Shown: positions 10,318-20,297 of the stretch, piece after piece
Layout: every line of letters begins with the position of its first letter
Numbering within the stretch: position 1 is the first letter of the stretch
The notes under the pieces: generated by a model
The model's input: the letters and a program-made list of their open reading frames with translations, nothing else
Told to the model about the DNA's origin: nothing
Database searches by the model: none
Position numbers and translations under genes: made by a program
Assembly: GCA_021778845.1 (NCBI GenBank)
Contig: JAJYBU010000006.1
Span: 79,677 to 135,022, forward strand
Direction: 5' to 3'
Source: Acidobacteriota bacterium
GTDB taxonomy: Bacteria > Acidobacteriota > Terriglobia > Terriglobales > Acidobacteriaceae
DNA: 55,346 nucleotides

Positions 10318-11685
10318 CTACGCAATGTGTAACTGAACCAGAGGGCTGGTCTCCTGCACGGGCTGCCGCCATGTGTCCGGCGTGGGTTCATGTCCGTTGG
10401 CCAGGAAAATATTTCCGATGGTACAGATCAGATCGCGCGTGCCGCGATATCCGACCGTTACCTGGTGGCCAGCACCCAGGCGATCGAATATTGGAATCCC
10501 TACGCGGAAGTGTGGAATGCCGAGACGCTCTGCGGCCTGTCGCCCGTGCGAGTGGGTAACGATGAGGTCAGCACCGACGGCGCGCGACTCCAGATCTTCG
10601 AGGTCACCGATCAGAACCTCTTCGGAGGGAATGCGTTCCAGCACCGGCGAGGGCGTTGTTGTCACCGCCGCCTGGATCTCACAACCCATCTCGCTGAGCC
10701 AATGCGCGAGGGTGGAAAGCAGATCGGGCTCAGCGGCAATCGCCACCTTTTTTTGTCCAAAGTAGAAGTGACCGTCGAGCATGGCGTCGATAAGTTGGCT
10801 GCGTAGGCGCCGATAGTTTCGTGGCACGGGAACCCCGCTGATCTGCGCCAGGAAGCCCATCAACTCATCATTAGCCGACAGGCCGGTGAGCCGCTCAAAG
10901 AGTTTGTACGGCACGCCCGTGCGATGTTCCAAAGTAATGGCCGCGCCACGCATCTGCTCGCCAATGGCAATGGTCCAGCACGCTGACCCCATCCTCTGAA
11001 TGTGCTCGAGGCTGATTCCGCCCAGTGTCGTGGGCGTAAACTCAGCCGGGACATGTCCGTCGAGCGAGCCAGAGAGATCGGGCAGAAAAAATGGATCGAG
11101 GCTGAAGCTCTCGAAGATATCGCGCAACTCGTCGATATCCCCCGGCGTTAGATGGCAGCCGGGGAGCACATTCACGCGGCGCGAAAAGCTGCCCTCGAGC
11201 ATCGGAGTACCCACCAACTCTTCCACCATGTGCGTGACTGCCGCGGACCAGCCATCCTGAAATGCTCCACGAAAATCCGGTGTGGACACATTCACAAGAG
11301 CGATGTGCCCGAGTTCCGGATGATTGGCGCGGATCAACTTGAGAAACCCTTTGAGGTCATCACCCTTGACCTCGGCAACTCCTGTGGTACAGATGCCGAT
11401 CAGTCGTGGATGAGTGCGATTGGCAATGTTGACAATCGCTTGCTCCACGTTGTCGAAGCCGCCCAGAACCGTGGCTACCTCGCTCATCGCTGTTGTCTGT
11501 AGCGGAATCGCCTCACGGAAATGGCGGACGAATAAGACCAACCCAAAGGAGGTACAGCCCTGCGCTCCGTGCAGCAGGGGCATGGTCCCCTCGACCCCCA
11601 TGAATGCCAGCGCCGCGCCAATGGGCTGACTCATCTTGAGCGGGTTCACCGTGCATTGCTTTCGACTGACAATTACCTTGGCCAT
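10318..11685 (-). CDS. nifN: Nitrogenase cofactor scaffold subunit NifN
   Basis: 455 residues. With NifE it forms the scaffold on which NifB-co matures to FeMo-co. Homologous to NifK: CTVNPLKMSQPIGAALA, then LLHGAQGCTSFG, and SEVATVLGGFDNVEQAI. The ATG at 11685 gives MAKVIVSRKQC. It lies 10 bp after nifE, implying coupled translation. NifE and NifN are separate genes here, not fused. Length and conserved cysteines are normal. Confidence 0.95.
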   Translation of the reverse strand: MAKVIVSRKQCTVNPLKMSQPIGAALAFMGVEGTMPLLHGAQGCTSFGLVLFVRHFREAIPLQTTAMSEVATVLGGFDNVEQAIVNIANRTHPRLIGICTTGVAEVKGDDLKGFLKLIRANHPELGHIALVNVSTPDFRGAFQDGWSAAVTHMVEELVGTPMLEGSFSRRVNVLPGCHLTPGDIDELRDIFESFSLDPFFLPDLSGSLDGHVPAEFTPTTLGGISLEHIQRMGSACWTIAIGEQMRGAAITLEHRTGVPYKLFERLTGLSANDELMGFLAQISGVPVPRNYRRLRSQLIDAMLDGHFYFGQKKVAIAAEPDLLSTLAHWLSEMGCEIQAAVTTTPSPVLERIPSEEVLIGDLEDLESRAVGADLIVTHSHGRQAAERLGIPHFRVGIPIFDRLGAGHQVTVGYRGTRDLICTIGNIFLANGHEPTPDTWRQPVQETSPLVQLHIA

Positions 11686-11695
11686 GGAGATTTCC

Positions 11696-13114
11696 CTATG
11701 CAATATGGATGGCACGCTCGTTCAGTGTTGCTGTGTTCTCCCACGGAGCTGGTTTGCGAATCTGATTCCAAATGGGATTGGAAAGAGCTTTGGCGATCTC
11801 GCGCACCAACGCTACGACGCCTTCATATCCGGCGTAGGCTTCATGCCGTTCCTGATTGATATCGAGCCACGGCATCTTCGCCTTGAGCGCGACAAACTGA
11901 CTGCGGCCTCCGGAGAGCATGATGTCGACCTGCGCGTCTTTCAACATCTTGTACATCTCTCGCGGCTTCAGATCGTCGAACATATGCATGTCATCCTTCA
12001 TCAACTCTTTGATCCGTTCCTTGTCCCCGGGCGTGGACTTTTTGACGCTGGTTCCGGCGATGATCAGGCCGGCCTCCTGCAATGCTGCCACGATCGACCA
12101 GGATTTTACGCCGCCTGTAAAAAGCAGAACGCGCTTGCCCAGAAGCGAGGGCCGGTAAGGAGCAATGCGTTGCCAGGCGCGGCTCTCTTCGCGCGCGATG
12201 ACAGCCTCTGTGCGGGCCAGAAGCTCAATCGCAGCTCCGCGGTCAACAAGCAGCCTGGCAATGTTGCGCAGCGCATCACTCATGTCGCTGATTCCATAAA
12301 ACGATCCCTCGAAGTACGGAATGCCATAGCGCTCTTCCATCTTGCGTGCCACGTTGATCATCGCCTTGGAACAGACCATCATCGCGGCACGGGCACGGTG
12401 CGAGCGCGCAACCTCGTGATATTTCGCATCGCCAGAGATGCACGCGAGGATGCGAATGCCAAGTTCGTCGAGGAGCGGCCTGACCTGCCACAGCTCGCCG
12501 GAGAGGTTGTACTCGCCGATGATGTTGATGTCATAGGGCGTGGTGTCTTCAGGCTCTTGCGTGCCGATCACATGATCCAGCAGCACCTCGCCCGCAAGCT
12601 TGTTGCCCAGGTTCTTCGAGCCTACAAATCCCGGAACATTCACCGGGATCACCGGCATGCCCAGCTTGCGGGCGGCTGCTTTGCAGACCGCCTCCAGGTC
12701 GTCACCAATCATCGCGGAGATGCAGGTCTGGTAGACGAAAACCGCCGCTGGATTGTACTTCTCCGCGATTTCTTTGATGGCCTTGTAAAGATGTTTCTCT
12801 CCGCCGAAGACGATGTCCTGCTCTGTCATATCCGTCGTGAAACTGGTGCGGTAGAGTTGCGAAGAGGAAGACTTCGAACCGCGTCCGTCCCACGAATTTC
12901 CCTCGCACGCAATGGGGCCATGGATAAGATGTGCCACATCGGTGATGGGCTGGAGAGCGATCTTTGCGCCGTCAAAGGCACACCCTCCAGCCGCGGCACC
13001 AGGAGCAAGGAGTTTGCTGCAGCCCTTCTTGCGATCGCGCGTGAGCTTTGCCTGATTTGTGGAGCAGCCGGGTTCGTCAAACACCTGCTGTACCTTCGCA
13101 TGCAGATCACTCAT
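11696..13114 (-). CDS. nifE: Nitrogenase cofactor scaffold subunit NifE
   Basis: 472 residues, partner of NifN. NifD-like landmarks: GGCAFDGAKIALQPI, HLIHGPIACEGNSWDGRG, FTTDMTEQDIVFGGEKHL and VYQTCISAMIGDDLEAVC, which hold the Cys ligands of the interfacial cluster. SQLYRTSFTTD is typical of NifE rather than NifD. It lies 32 bp after nifK with no visible promoter between, so it is read from the nifH promoter. Confidence 0.95.
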   Translation of the reverse strand: MSDLHAKVQQVFDEPGCSTNQAKLTRDRKKGCSKLLAPGAAAGGCAFDGAKIALQPITDVAHLIHGPIACEGNSWDGRGSKSSSSQLYRTSFTTDMTEQDIVFGGEKHLYKAIKEIAEKYNPAAVFVYQTCISAMIGDDLEAVCKAAARKLGMPVIPVNVPGFVGSKNLGNKLAGEVLLDHVIGTQEPEDTTPYDINIIGEYNLSGELWQVRPLLDELGIRILACISGDAKYHEVARSHRARAAMMVCSKAMINVARKMEERYGIPYFEGSFYGISDMSDALRNIARLLVDRGAAIELLARTEAVIAREESRAWQRIAPYRPSLLGKRVLLFTGGVKSWSIVAALQEAGLIIAGTSVKKSTPGDKERIKELMKDDMHMFDDLKPREMYKMLKDAQVDIMLSGGRSQFVALKAKMPWLDINQERHEAYAGYEGVVALVREIAKALSNPIWNQIRKPAPWENTATLNERAIHIA

Positions 13115-13146
13115 CGCCCCTCCGTCTCACGCGTTGCTGAAGTGCT

Positions 13147-14706
13147 TTAGCGGATGATGTCGAAGCTGTAGTCGTTCTTCGACACATCGTTGGTGGTCGC
13201 ATCCATGTGATCGAAGATCTTGTCCAGAATCGTGACCAGCACGTTGAGTCCGCCCTGATAGCCCCACACCGGGTAACGATGGTGATGGTGACGATCGAAG
13301 ATCGGGAAGCCGACGCGGATCAGCGGCGTCTTCGTGTCGCGCTCCAGAAACTTCCCATAGGTGTTGCCTATCAGGAAATCGACCGGCTCAGTGAAAAGCA
13401 GTGAACGCATATGCCAGAGATCTTTCCCCGAGTACGCGTGACAGTTCTTGCCAAACGGTGAACTGGCCAGCAATGCTTGGACCTTCTGCTCCCAGTCTTT
13501 GTCCCCATTGGTCGAGAGGATGTGCGTCGGCTCCGCCCCGAGTTCCAGCAGGAAGGCCGCCAGCCCTAGAGTCAGATCGGGATCTCCGTAGAGTGCGAAC
13601 TTCTTGCCATGAATATGCGCGTTGGAATCAGCTATCGCATCCACCAGGCGTCCACGCTCCTTTGCGATGGCATCCGGAATTGGCTTGCCAGTGAGGCGCG
13701 AAACCTCCATAAGAAAGCGGTCTGTTCCCTCGACGCCGATCGGATGATTGAACGCAATGACCTCTTGCCCGCTGGCTTCAATCAGATCGAGCGTCTTCAC
13801 CGTGCAGAACTCCTGCATGGAGATGGTTGCTTGCGCGTGAATTGCGTTCGCCGCATCCTCGAGCCTGGTTCCGCCATCGTACATGCGGAATTCACCATCG
13901 CTCGGCGTGTCCCACACGTCACTGTTGTCGCCCAGGATGGTGTACTCAACTCCCATCAAGTCGAAGAGTCGCTTGATCTCGCGCATGTTGCCGACCGTGT
14001 AGCCATCGAAGCCGCCGATGAAATTCAGCTTGCTATTCGCCTTGCGTTCAAGCCTGGGCGTGGTAGCAGCTTTACCATTCCAGAAGTGCTCGATGATCCC
14101 CTTCAGTGCATTATCGTAGCCGGTAACGTGGCTTCCGACGAAGGCGGGAGTGTGGGCAAAGGGAACATCAAAGTCTTGAGGAACCGACCCTTTCTCCTTG
14201 GCATTCTTGATGTACGCGTTGAGGTCATCACCGATCACTTCGGCCATGCACGTCGTCGATACGGCGATCATCTTTGGCTTGTAGAGGCTGAAGGCGTTGG
14301 CCATTCCGTCGATGAGGTTGTTGAGGCCGCCGAAGACGGCTGCATCCTCGGTCATCGAAGAAGACACGGCTGACGTGGGCTCCTTGAAATGGCGCGAGAA
14401 GTGGCTGCGGTAATAGGCAACGCAACCCTGCGATCCATGAACGAATGGAAGCGTCGCCTCGAAACCCAATGCTGCAAAGACGGCACCGAGTGGCTGGCAG
14501 GCTTTGGCAGGATTAATGGTGAGAGCCTCGCGCGCAAAGTTTTTCTCGCGGTACTCCATGCTCTTGGTCCACTCTGTAACCCGCGTCAGTTCCTCGGGCA
14601 GGACCGGGTCTTCGAACATGCACTTCTTGTTCGCCAGCATCTCCGTGTACTCCGGACCACGGAACAATTCGAAGTGATCGATTACTTTCTCCGCATTTTG
14701 ACTCAT
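13147..14706 (-). CDS. nifK: Nitrogenase MoFe protein beta subunit NifK
   Basis: 519 residues, the usual length for group I NifK. Forms the alpha2-beta2 MoFe protein with NifD and shares the P-cluster. The ligand cysteines appear in [37 protein letters not shown] and [13 protein letters not shown], with the [12 protein letters not shown] segment between them. The C-terminal part ([20 protein letters not shown]) is typical. It lies 36 bp after nifD. The N-terminal extension of about 45 residues ([10 protein letters not shown]) is also normal for the Mo enzyme. Confidence 0.97.
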   Translation of the reverse strand: MSQNAEKVIDHFELFRGPEYTEMLANKKCMFEDPVLPEELTRVTEWTKSMEYREKNFAREALTINPAKACQPLGAVFAALGFEATLPFVHGSQGCVAYYRSHFSRHFKEPTSAVSSSMTEDAAVFGGLNNLIDGMANAFSLYKPKMIAVSTTCMAEVIGDDLNAYIKNAKEKGSVPQDFDVPFAHTPAFVGSHVTGYDNALKGIIEHFWNGKAATTPRLERKANSKLNFIGGFDGYTVGNMREIKRLFDLMGVEYTILGDNSDVWDTPSDGEFRMYDGGTRLEDAANAIHAQATISMQEFCTVKTLDLIEASGQEVIAFNHPIGVEGTDRFLMEVSRLTGKPIPDAIAKERGRLVDAIADSNAHIHGKKFALYGDPDLTLGLAAFLLELGAEPTHILSTNGDKDWEQKVQALLASSPFGKNCHAYSGKDLWHMRSLLFTEPVDFLIGNTYGKFLERDTKTPLIRVGFPIFDRHHHHRYPVWGYQGGLNVLVTILDKIFDHMDATTNDVSKNDYSFDIIR

Positions 14707-14742
14707 CTACCTCATCCTCCTCGAAGATATTTTGTTGGCTCG

Positions 14743-16194
14743 TTACCAGGGTGTCTTGGTCATGCGCCACACTGGAGCATTGATGGCCATATCCATGTCG
14801 CGTGCGAAGATGGCGAATCCATCGTAGCCGTGATACGGTCCCGAGTAATCCCATGAGTGCATCTGCCGGAAAGGAACGCCCATCTTCTGGAAGATGTATT
14901 TCTCTTTTATTCCGGAGCCGACCAGATCGGGTTGCACCTTCTCAACAAATTTTTCGAATTCATAGCTGGTCACATCGTCATAGATCAGCGTGCCATCCTT
15001 GATGTAATGCGTGGTGCGCTGATAGTCGTCATTGTGTCCAAACTCATATCCAGTACCGACCACTTCCATGCCAAGATCCTCATAGGCTCCTATAACGTGG
15101 CGTGGGCGAAGGCCGCCGACAAACAGCATGACTTTCTTTCCTTCGAGGCGAGGACGATACTTCGCGATCGTAGCGTCGGTAAGCGCCTGATACCTGGCTA
15201 TGACCCGCTCTGCGCCTTCCTTGATGGTGTCGTCGAAGTGCGAAGCAATTTCTCGCAGAGACCCCGCAATCTTGCTCGGGCCGAAGAAGTTGTACTCCAC
15301 CCATGGCGTTCCATACTTCTCCTCCATGTGGCGCGAGATATAGTTCATCGACCGGTAGCAGTGCAGGATGTTCAGCTTGGCCTTCGGCGTGGCTTCGAGC
15401 TCAGCGAGCGTCCCGTCGCCCGACCACTGTGCAATGACGCGCAGTCCCATCTCTTCCAGAAGAATGCGCGAAGACCATGCATCGCCGCCGATGTTGTAGT
15501 CACCGATAATGGCAACATCGTAGGGCGTGCTCTCGAAACGTGCTGGCCTGTCGTGCTTCTTGTCGAAGACCCAGTCGCGGATCGCGTCATTCGCAATGTG
15601 ATGACCAAGGGACTGAGAGACGCCGCGAAAGCCCTCGCAGCGGACAGGCACAATTGTCTTGCCATACTCCTTGCTCTTAGCCTTCGAGACAGCCTCGATG
15701 TCATCCCCGATCAGGCCGATCGGGCATTCGGACTGGATGGAGACTCCCTTGTTCAGTGGAAAGAGCTCTTCAATCTCATCGATGATCTTGCTGAGCTTTT
15801 TGTCGCCTCCGAAGACAATGTCCTTTTCCTGGAAGTCCGAAGTGAACTGCATCGTCACGAAGGAGTCCACGCCGGTGGTGCCGACGTAATAGTTGCGACG
15901 CGCTGCCCAGGAGTACTGCCCACAGCCAACCGGACCGTGGCTGATGTGAACCATATCCTTGATCGGTCCCCAGACAACGCCCTTGGAGCCAGCATAGGCA
16001 CATCCGCGAATCGTCATCACGCCCGGAATGGACTTGATGTTGGACTTGATGCCGCACTCCCCTTTGCTCTCTTCAAAGGTTCCGAGGTGCTTGGCGCGTC
16101 TCTTCCCAAACTTCTCAGGATAGGCCTCGAGGACCTCCCCAATGAGTTGCTTATTTCGCTCTTTGATCTCTTCAACGGCCACAATGTCGCTCAC
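14743..16194 (-). CDS. nifD: Nitrogenase MoFe protein alpha subunit NifD
   Basis: About 483 residues. Carries FeMo-co and half of the P-cluster. P-cluster Cys in [14 protein letters not shown] and [14 protein letters not shown]; the third in [15 protein letters not shown]. The FeMo-co ligands are intact: Cys in [12 protein letters not shown] and His in [16 protein letters not shown] choose the GTG at 16194 because GTGAGG lies 6 bases upstream; a GTG at 16206 is the alternative and adds four residues (MRCG). The 80-bp gap to nifH contains a stem-loop. It is a Mo-type NifD, not VnfD or AnfD, because nifQ, nifEN and NifK of MoFe type accompany it. Confidence 0.97.
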   Translation of the reverse strand: MSDIVAVEEIKERNKQLIGEVLEAYPEKFGKRRAKHLGTFEESKGECGIKSNIKSIPGVMTIRGCAYAGSKGVVWGPIKDMVHISHGPVGCGQYSWAARRNYYVGTTGVDSFVTMQFTSDFQEKDIVFGGDKKLSKIIDEIEELFPLNKGVSIQSECPIGLIGDDIEAVSKAKSKEYGKTIVPVRCEGFRGVSQSLGHHIANDAIRDWVFDKKHDRPARFESTPYDVAIIGDYNIGGDAWSSRILLEEMGLRVIAQWSGDGTLAELEATPKAKLNILHCYRSMNYISRHMEEKYGTPWVEYNFFGPSKIAGSLREIASHFDDTIKEGAERVIARYQALTDATIAKYRPRLEGKKVMLFVGGLRPRHVIGAYEDLGMEVVGTGYEFGHNDDYQRTTHYIKDGTLIYDDVTSYEFEKFVEKVQPDLVGSGIKEKYIFQKMGVPFRQMHSWDYSGPYHGYDGFAIFARDMDMAINAPVWRMTKTPW

Positions 16195-16227
16195 GCCACA
16201 CCTCACTCAGAATGGATTAGACAAATA

Positions 16228-16257
16228 TGGCGTCAGTCCGTACAAACCCCGACGCCA
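16228..16257 (-). other. Stem-loop in the nifH-nifD intergenic mRNA
   Basis: TGGCGTC (16228-16234) and GACGCCA (16251-16257) form a perfect 7-bp stem with a 16-base loop in the 80-bp gap between the nifH stop and the nifD start. There is no T tract, so it is unlikely to be a full terminator. Such intercistronic hairpins commonly protect or process nifH transcripts and allow more NifH than NifDK; that role is inferred here. Confidence 0.5.
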
Positions 16258-16274
16258 GTTGAAACGAATGATCG

Positions 16275-17189
<915 letters not shown>

Positions 17190-17326
17190 CTATCGGTTGC
17201 GACGAATCCAGATTCTTATCGATGCAGTACGAACCAGTGTGTGTCCGGGTTGCTATCGGTGTCCTTGTGCTGGCTTGACGACCTCTTGACCGTTCGGCCT
17301 TTGCACTCTGCCTTGCACTTACATAT

Positions 17327-17342
17327 AGCAACCACCGTGCCA
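17327..17342 (-). promoter_or_regulatory. Sigma-54 (-24/-12) promoter of nifH
   Basis: Minus-strand TGGCACGGTGGTTGCT is an exact match to TGGCACG-N4-TTGCW. The predicted start is near 17316, leaving about 160 bases of leader before the nifH ATG at 17156. Paired with a perfect NifA site at 17405-17420. Confidence 0.93.
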
Positions 17343-17404
17343 AACGCGAATAACGAAAATCCCTTTAGATAGAGCGAATGTCTGCGTTGATTGTGTCTGC
17401 TCCC

Positions 17405-17420
17405 TGTGTCGAACATGACA
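17405..17420 (-). promoter_or_regulatory. NifA upstream activator site for nifH
   Basis: TGTGTCGAACATGACA, a perfect TGT-N10-ACA, centred about 71 bp upstream of the centre of the -24/-12 element. It is the only perfect match I find in the 313-bp gap between nifH and the SIR2-like gene. Confidence 0.88.
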
Positions 17421-17469
17421 AAGATAGGAGAGGTGTAGGGAATGCGACGAGGGTTGTCGTCGCATCCCA

Positions 17470-18318
17470 TCAGTTCACCAGCTGCTTTGTCTGGAAGTCG
17501 CTTACAAATTCGCGAAGCGGCATGGCGATGCGTTCGATGTTGAACTGTTCGAGGAAGTGCGCTTCGTTACGAGTTGGTTCCTCCGGCAACACAGCCCAGT
17601 GTTTTTCCGATGAGCGCTTCATGATCTGACGCGCAAACATGCGCTCCATCTGCGTCGAGAACCGGCATCCAAGGAATACAAAACTTCTCCCCTTGCGCAA
17701 CTGCTGCACCGACTCGGGAATCGGCGTCTGGATATCGATCTCGGTCAGCACCTCGACAAAGTCCGAGTCCGAAACCAGGAAGTTGCGCGCTGGCCATACG
17801 GAGCCAAGCGGCTGATAGAGCAGCGTCGTCCATTGCTTGTGTCCTGCCGCGTCGACTCCCGCATGCGTTCCGTCGGCGTCAAAGTAGTTGACCCAGCTGC
17901 CGTAGTGTTCTGCCTGGCTCACACCCTGTGCCATGCCCCAGTCCGCGCTGCGAGAGCGGAGTGCCTTCTGCGGAAGGTCGTCATACCAGGCGTGCACCAC
18001 CAGCGGGAGGAACGGCATATTCATGAACAGCGTATGCAGGGCCGTCGGTTGCGCCTCTTTATTGAAGGCTTCTGTCATGGCACTGCTCACCGTCTTGCGA
18101 TGCTTGAAGTTCTCAATGAACTGCGCCGTTGCCGTCAGGTTGGCTCTGATCTTGTGCGGCACGCTGGCCTTCGCCGTAAGATGTCCAACGAGAGCGCTGT
18201 GGGAGCCGGGCAACTGATGTCCAACTTCGCCCAACGACAAGACGCCCGGCCCGAGATAAGGAATGGCATTGCCTGCGGCCATCATGTCCGAGATGGAATT
18301 GATTGCTGCGATGTTCAT
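17470..18318 (-). CDS. SIR2-like domain protein in the nif island
   Basis: 282 residues. The N-terminus NAIPYLGPGVLSLGE recalls the nucleotide-binding loop of SIR2-like domains (PFLGaGvS pattern). The C-terminal SFVFLGCRFSTQMERMF with a following strand and FLEQFNIERIAMPL matches the end of SIR2_2-type domains. In this family the pocket binds NAD or related nucleotides; some members are NADases or defence effectors. Its role in nitrogen fixation is not established. The ATG at 18318 follows GGAGATA; the longer reading covers nifT. It is the last gene of the nifB-led unit, directly after nifT (2 bp), so co-regulation by NifA is likely. Residues expected for deacylase activity (the His and zinc cysteines) are not evident. 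Confidence 0.7.
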   Translation of the reverse strand: MNIAAINSISDMMAAGNAIPYLGPGVLSLGEVGHQLPGSHSALVGHLTAKASVPHKIRANLTATAQFIENFKHRKTVSSAMTEAFNKEAQPTALHTLFMNMPFLPLVVHAWYDDLPQKALRSRSADWGMAQGVSQAEHYGSWVNYFDADGTHAGVDAAGHKQWTTLLYQPLGSVWPARNFLVSDSDFVEVLTEIDIQTPIPESVQQLRKGRSFVFLGCRFSTQMERMFARQIMKRSSEKHWAVLPEEPTRNEAHFLEQFNIERIAMPLREFVSDFQTKQLVN

Positions 18319-18320
18319 GG

Positions 18321-18539
18321 TTATATCTCCATTTCCCCAAGACGCCGTGCTTCCACGGTGATTGGCAGTACGGTTGTTGAATCCATTGCCGGCAGCGCCA
18401 GCCGCCAGCCATTGGCCAGCTTCACCAGGCCGCCCCACATCTCCGCCTTCTCCACCTCGACGATCACTTCCTCAAGGTCCTTCCTGGCGATATACGCGGA
18501 TAGAACGCCAGCCTGGTTTCTGCGAATCATGACCTTCAT
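18321..18539 (-). CDS. nifT: NifT/FixU
   Basis: 72 residues, exactly the family size. Core motifs MKVMIRRN, LSAYIARKDLEE, WGGLVKLANGWRLALP. The function is unclear; the gene is nearly always within nif clusters and usually dispensable. It overlaps nifZ by 4 bp and precedes the SIR2-like gene by 2 bp, so it is embedded in the nifB-led unit and not after nifK as in several proteobacteria. Confidence 0.93.
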   Translation of the reverse strand: MKVMIRRNQAGVLSAYIARKDLEEVIVEVEKAEMWGGLVKLANGWRLALPAMDSTTVLPITVEARRLGEMEI

Positions 18540-18796
18540 CCTGTCCCTCCCATCGAGTCCAACGGCATCAACTCCGACTCAAAACATCCGACGACTTTGT
18601 TCAAGGCAAACGCGACCATGTAGACGATCGTTCCCGAGTCAATATGTTTGCCCACCTGCACGATCTCGCCGGTGTCGCCCTTGCGCACCAGCAGTTCATC
18701 GGCTGGTTGCTCGGGGTATGTGCCGTCGTTGAACAGGTCCTGGGTTGCCAGCACCTTCTGTCCCCAATCGAAGCGTGGATCCATTGCTGCGCTCAT
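18536..18796 (-). CDS. nifZ: NifZ (downstream copy)
   Basis: 86 residues with the NifZ core: FDWGQKVLATQDLFNDGTYP, ELLVRKGDTGEIVQVG, YMVAFALNKVVGCFESEL. NifZ acts as an assembly factor in maturation of the second P-cluster of the MoFe protein. It overlaps nifT and the upstream nifZ copy by 4 bp each. Clearly related to, but divergent from, the neighbouring copy. Confidence 0.9.
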   Translation of the reverse strand: MSAAMDPRFDWGQKVLATQDLFNDGTYPEQPADELLVRKGDTGEIVQVGKHIDSGTIVYMVAFALNKVVGCFESELMPLDSMGGTG

Positions 18797-19089
18797 GCTG
18801 CGCCTCCGTTGGATACCCGCTCTACCAACTCCAACTCTCTGCGCTTCATGCCGACGCGGTATCCGGTTCCAAGAAACTCGACGCTGTAGATATAGAACTG
18901 CTGCAGAAAGGTTCCGATGGAGATCACGTAGCCGACCTCACCCTTGTTGACCAGAACATCGCCGATTTCCTTGCCCGCGAAGGTGCCGTCGTTGCGCACC
19001 ATGAAACGCGAGCGAACCTTCGCTCCATACTCGAACGAGGGCGGACCGTTCAACTCCACAATGTCGCTGTCACGAACGATGTTTGCCAT
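18793..19089 (-). CDS. nifZ: NifZ-family protein (upstream copy)
   Basis: 98 residues. Same domain as the next gene: SFEYGAKVRSRFMVRNDGTF, DVLVNKGEVGYVISIGTFLQ, YIYSVEFLGTGYRVGMKRREL. This copy has the fuller GYVISIGTFLQ and IYSVEFL segments of classical NifZ, so it may be the closer functional equivalent. It lies 1 bp after the LRV gene and overlaps the next nifZ by 4 bp. The pair probably arose by old duplication. Confidence 0.88.
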   Translation of the reverse strand: MANIVRDSDIVELNGPPSFEYGAKVRSRFMVRNDGTFAGKEIGDVLVNKGEVGYVISIGTFLQQFYIYSVEFLGTGYRVGMKRRELELVERVSNGGAA

Positions 19090-19090
19090 C

Positions 19091-19903
19091 TCAGCGCCTC
19101 CCTTCCCGCTTGTCGGTACTCATCTCGATCACCATGTGTTCGCCTGGCGTTGCGCTGTTCCGATGCGCCAGGCGCTCGAAGACTCGCTCTCTGACCATGG
19201 GATCTTCGTCCCCCTGCATTGCGGCAAGAGCGCTGAGGGGCACTCTGCCGGCGGCCTCGTAGCGAACGCGGAAGTCAGCGTGGAACCGCAACGGAAGCAA
19301 CTGGGTGGGCGTGAGCCGTTCGGCAACCGCCAGCACTACGGCACCGCTGGGATCGTCGATCAATTCCGGGAGCCACTCCGCAGTGATGCGTTGCGCCACC
19401 ACGCGACGCACCTCGGGATCCGGGTCGTCGATCATGTGCTTCAGCGACGGAACACCGATGCGTCGCGCGACCACGTGGCGCACATAGTAGTCCGGGTCCG
19501 CCATCATCGGCACCAACTCTTCGCCTTCAATATGGGAGGCGACACGGACGCGCACTTCGCGGTGCGGGTCCGAGCGGAGCCGCAGGAGAAAGCGACGCGG
19601 CAATCGCAACGCAGCGTGCCAGCGAACGGTCTCATCGACGTCGTCCAGCAGGGCGGTGAGATGGAAGACGTCAGCGAACTTTGCCGCCGCCGCGCGTACT
19701 TCAAAGTAGGGGTGCGCGAGAAACTCATTGGCCAGGCCGGGGTTGGTCTTGAAGAACTGCTCGATTCGCGATGGCGATCGGTCCTGTACGCAGATATGCT
19801 TCTGCTTGCAGCGTTTCTCATCAGCCAATTCATGGTGAACGCAGCCTTCGCAGCAGACCTCGTGCCCCTGCCAATCCAGTGCTTGTTCGATATCATGCGT
19901 CAT
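19091..19903 (-). CDS. Leucine-rich-repeat-variant (LRV) Fe-S protein
   Basis: 270 residues. The N-terminal cysteine cluster (CCEGCVHH, then RCKQKHICVQD) is the [4Fe-4S] module described for the LRV protein of Azotobacter. It is followed by about eight helical repeats of roughly 24 residues, e.g. YYVRHVVARRIGVPSLKHMI and PEVRRVVAQRITAEWLPELI. The role is unknown; possibly a scaffold in nitrogenase maturation. The ATG at 19903 is set by GGAGG 8 bases upstream; an in-frame TTG two codons earlier is less likely. It lies 1 bp before nifZ, in the nifB-led unit. Confidence 0.88.
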   Translation of the reverse strand: MTHDIEQALDWQGHEVCCEGCVHHELADEKRCKQKHICVQDRSPSRIEQFFKTNPGLANEFLAHPYFEVRAAAAKFADVFHLTALLDDVDETVRWHAALRLPRRFLLRLRSDPHREVRVRVASHIEGEELVPMMADPDYYVRHVVARRIGVPSLKHMIDDPDPEVRRVVAQRITAEWLPELIDDPSGAVVLAVAERLTPTQLLPLRFHADFRVRYEAAGRVPLSALAAMQGDEDPMVRERVFERLAHRNSATPGEHMVIEMSTDKREGRR

Positions 19904-19928
19904 CGTCAATTCCTCCTTCCATCCCGAA

Positions 19929-20297
19929 TTAACGTCGCATCATTGACTCGATCGACACTAGTTGAGAGGTGGGCGCGCATGCTGTCGGGGCTGTCCCTTG
20001 AGTCTTGATGACGAATCCCGTATGCGACAACGTCTCGACAAAATCCACCGTTGCTCCGTCCAGTAATGTGCAACTCTCTCGATCGAGGAAGATCCTCAGA
20101 CCTTCGTGCTCCCAAACAACATCGTCGGCTTTAGGGCCGCTCACGAGATCGAACTCTGCAGCAAATCCGGAACAACCGCCGCGCCTCACCTTGAACGCGA
20201 ATCCAGCCTCCGTTCCCACAGCAAACCGATAGAGCCTGCGGATAAAAGACTCTGCCGACGGCGTCAAGTGCGCGTTCGCATGGGCTGCGGCTACCAT
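19929..20297 (-). CDS. HesB/IscA-like protein lacking the C-terminal CxC
   Basis: 122 residues. The fold of A-type carriers is visible (FKVRRGGCSGFAAEFDLV, IFLDRESCTLLDGATVDFVE, GFVIKT), with the first ligand Cys in GGCSGF. The usual C-terminal CGCG-type pair is absent: only one Cys remains, in PTACAPTSQL. Two explanations are possible: a specialised carrier using other ligands (one Cys lies in the middle, RESC), or a protein no longer binding clusters. The start ATG at 20297 directly abuts the fdxN stop. It belongs to the nifB-led unit. Confidence 0.82.
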   Translation of the reverse strand: MVAAAHANAHLTPSAESFIRRLYRFAVGTEAGFAFKVRRGGCSGFAAEFDLVSGPKADDVVWEHEGLRIFLDRESCTLLDGATVDFVETLSHTGFVIKTQGTAPTACAPTSQLVSIESMMRR

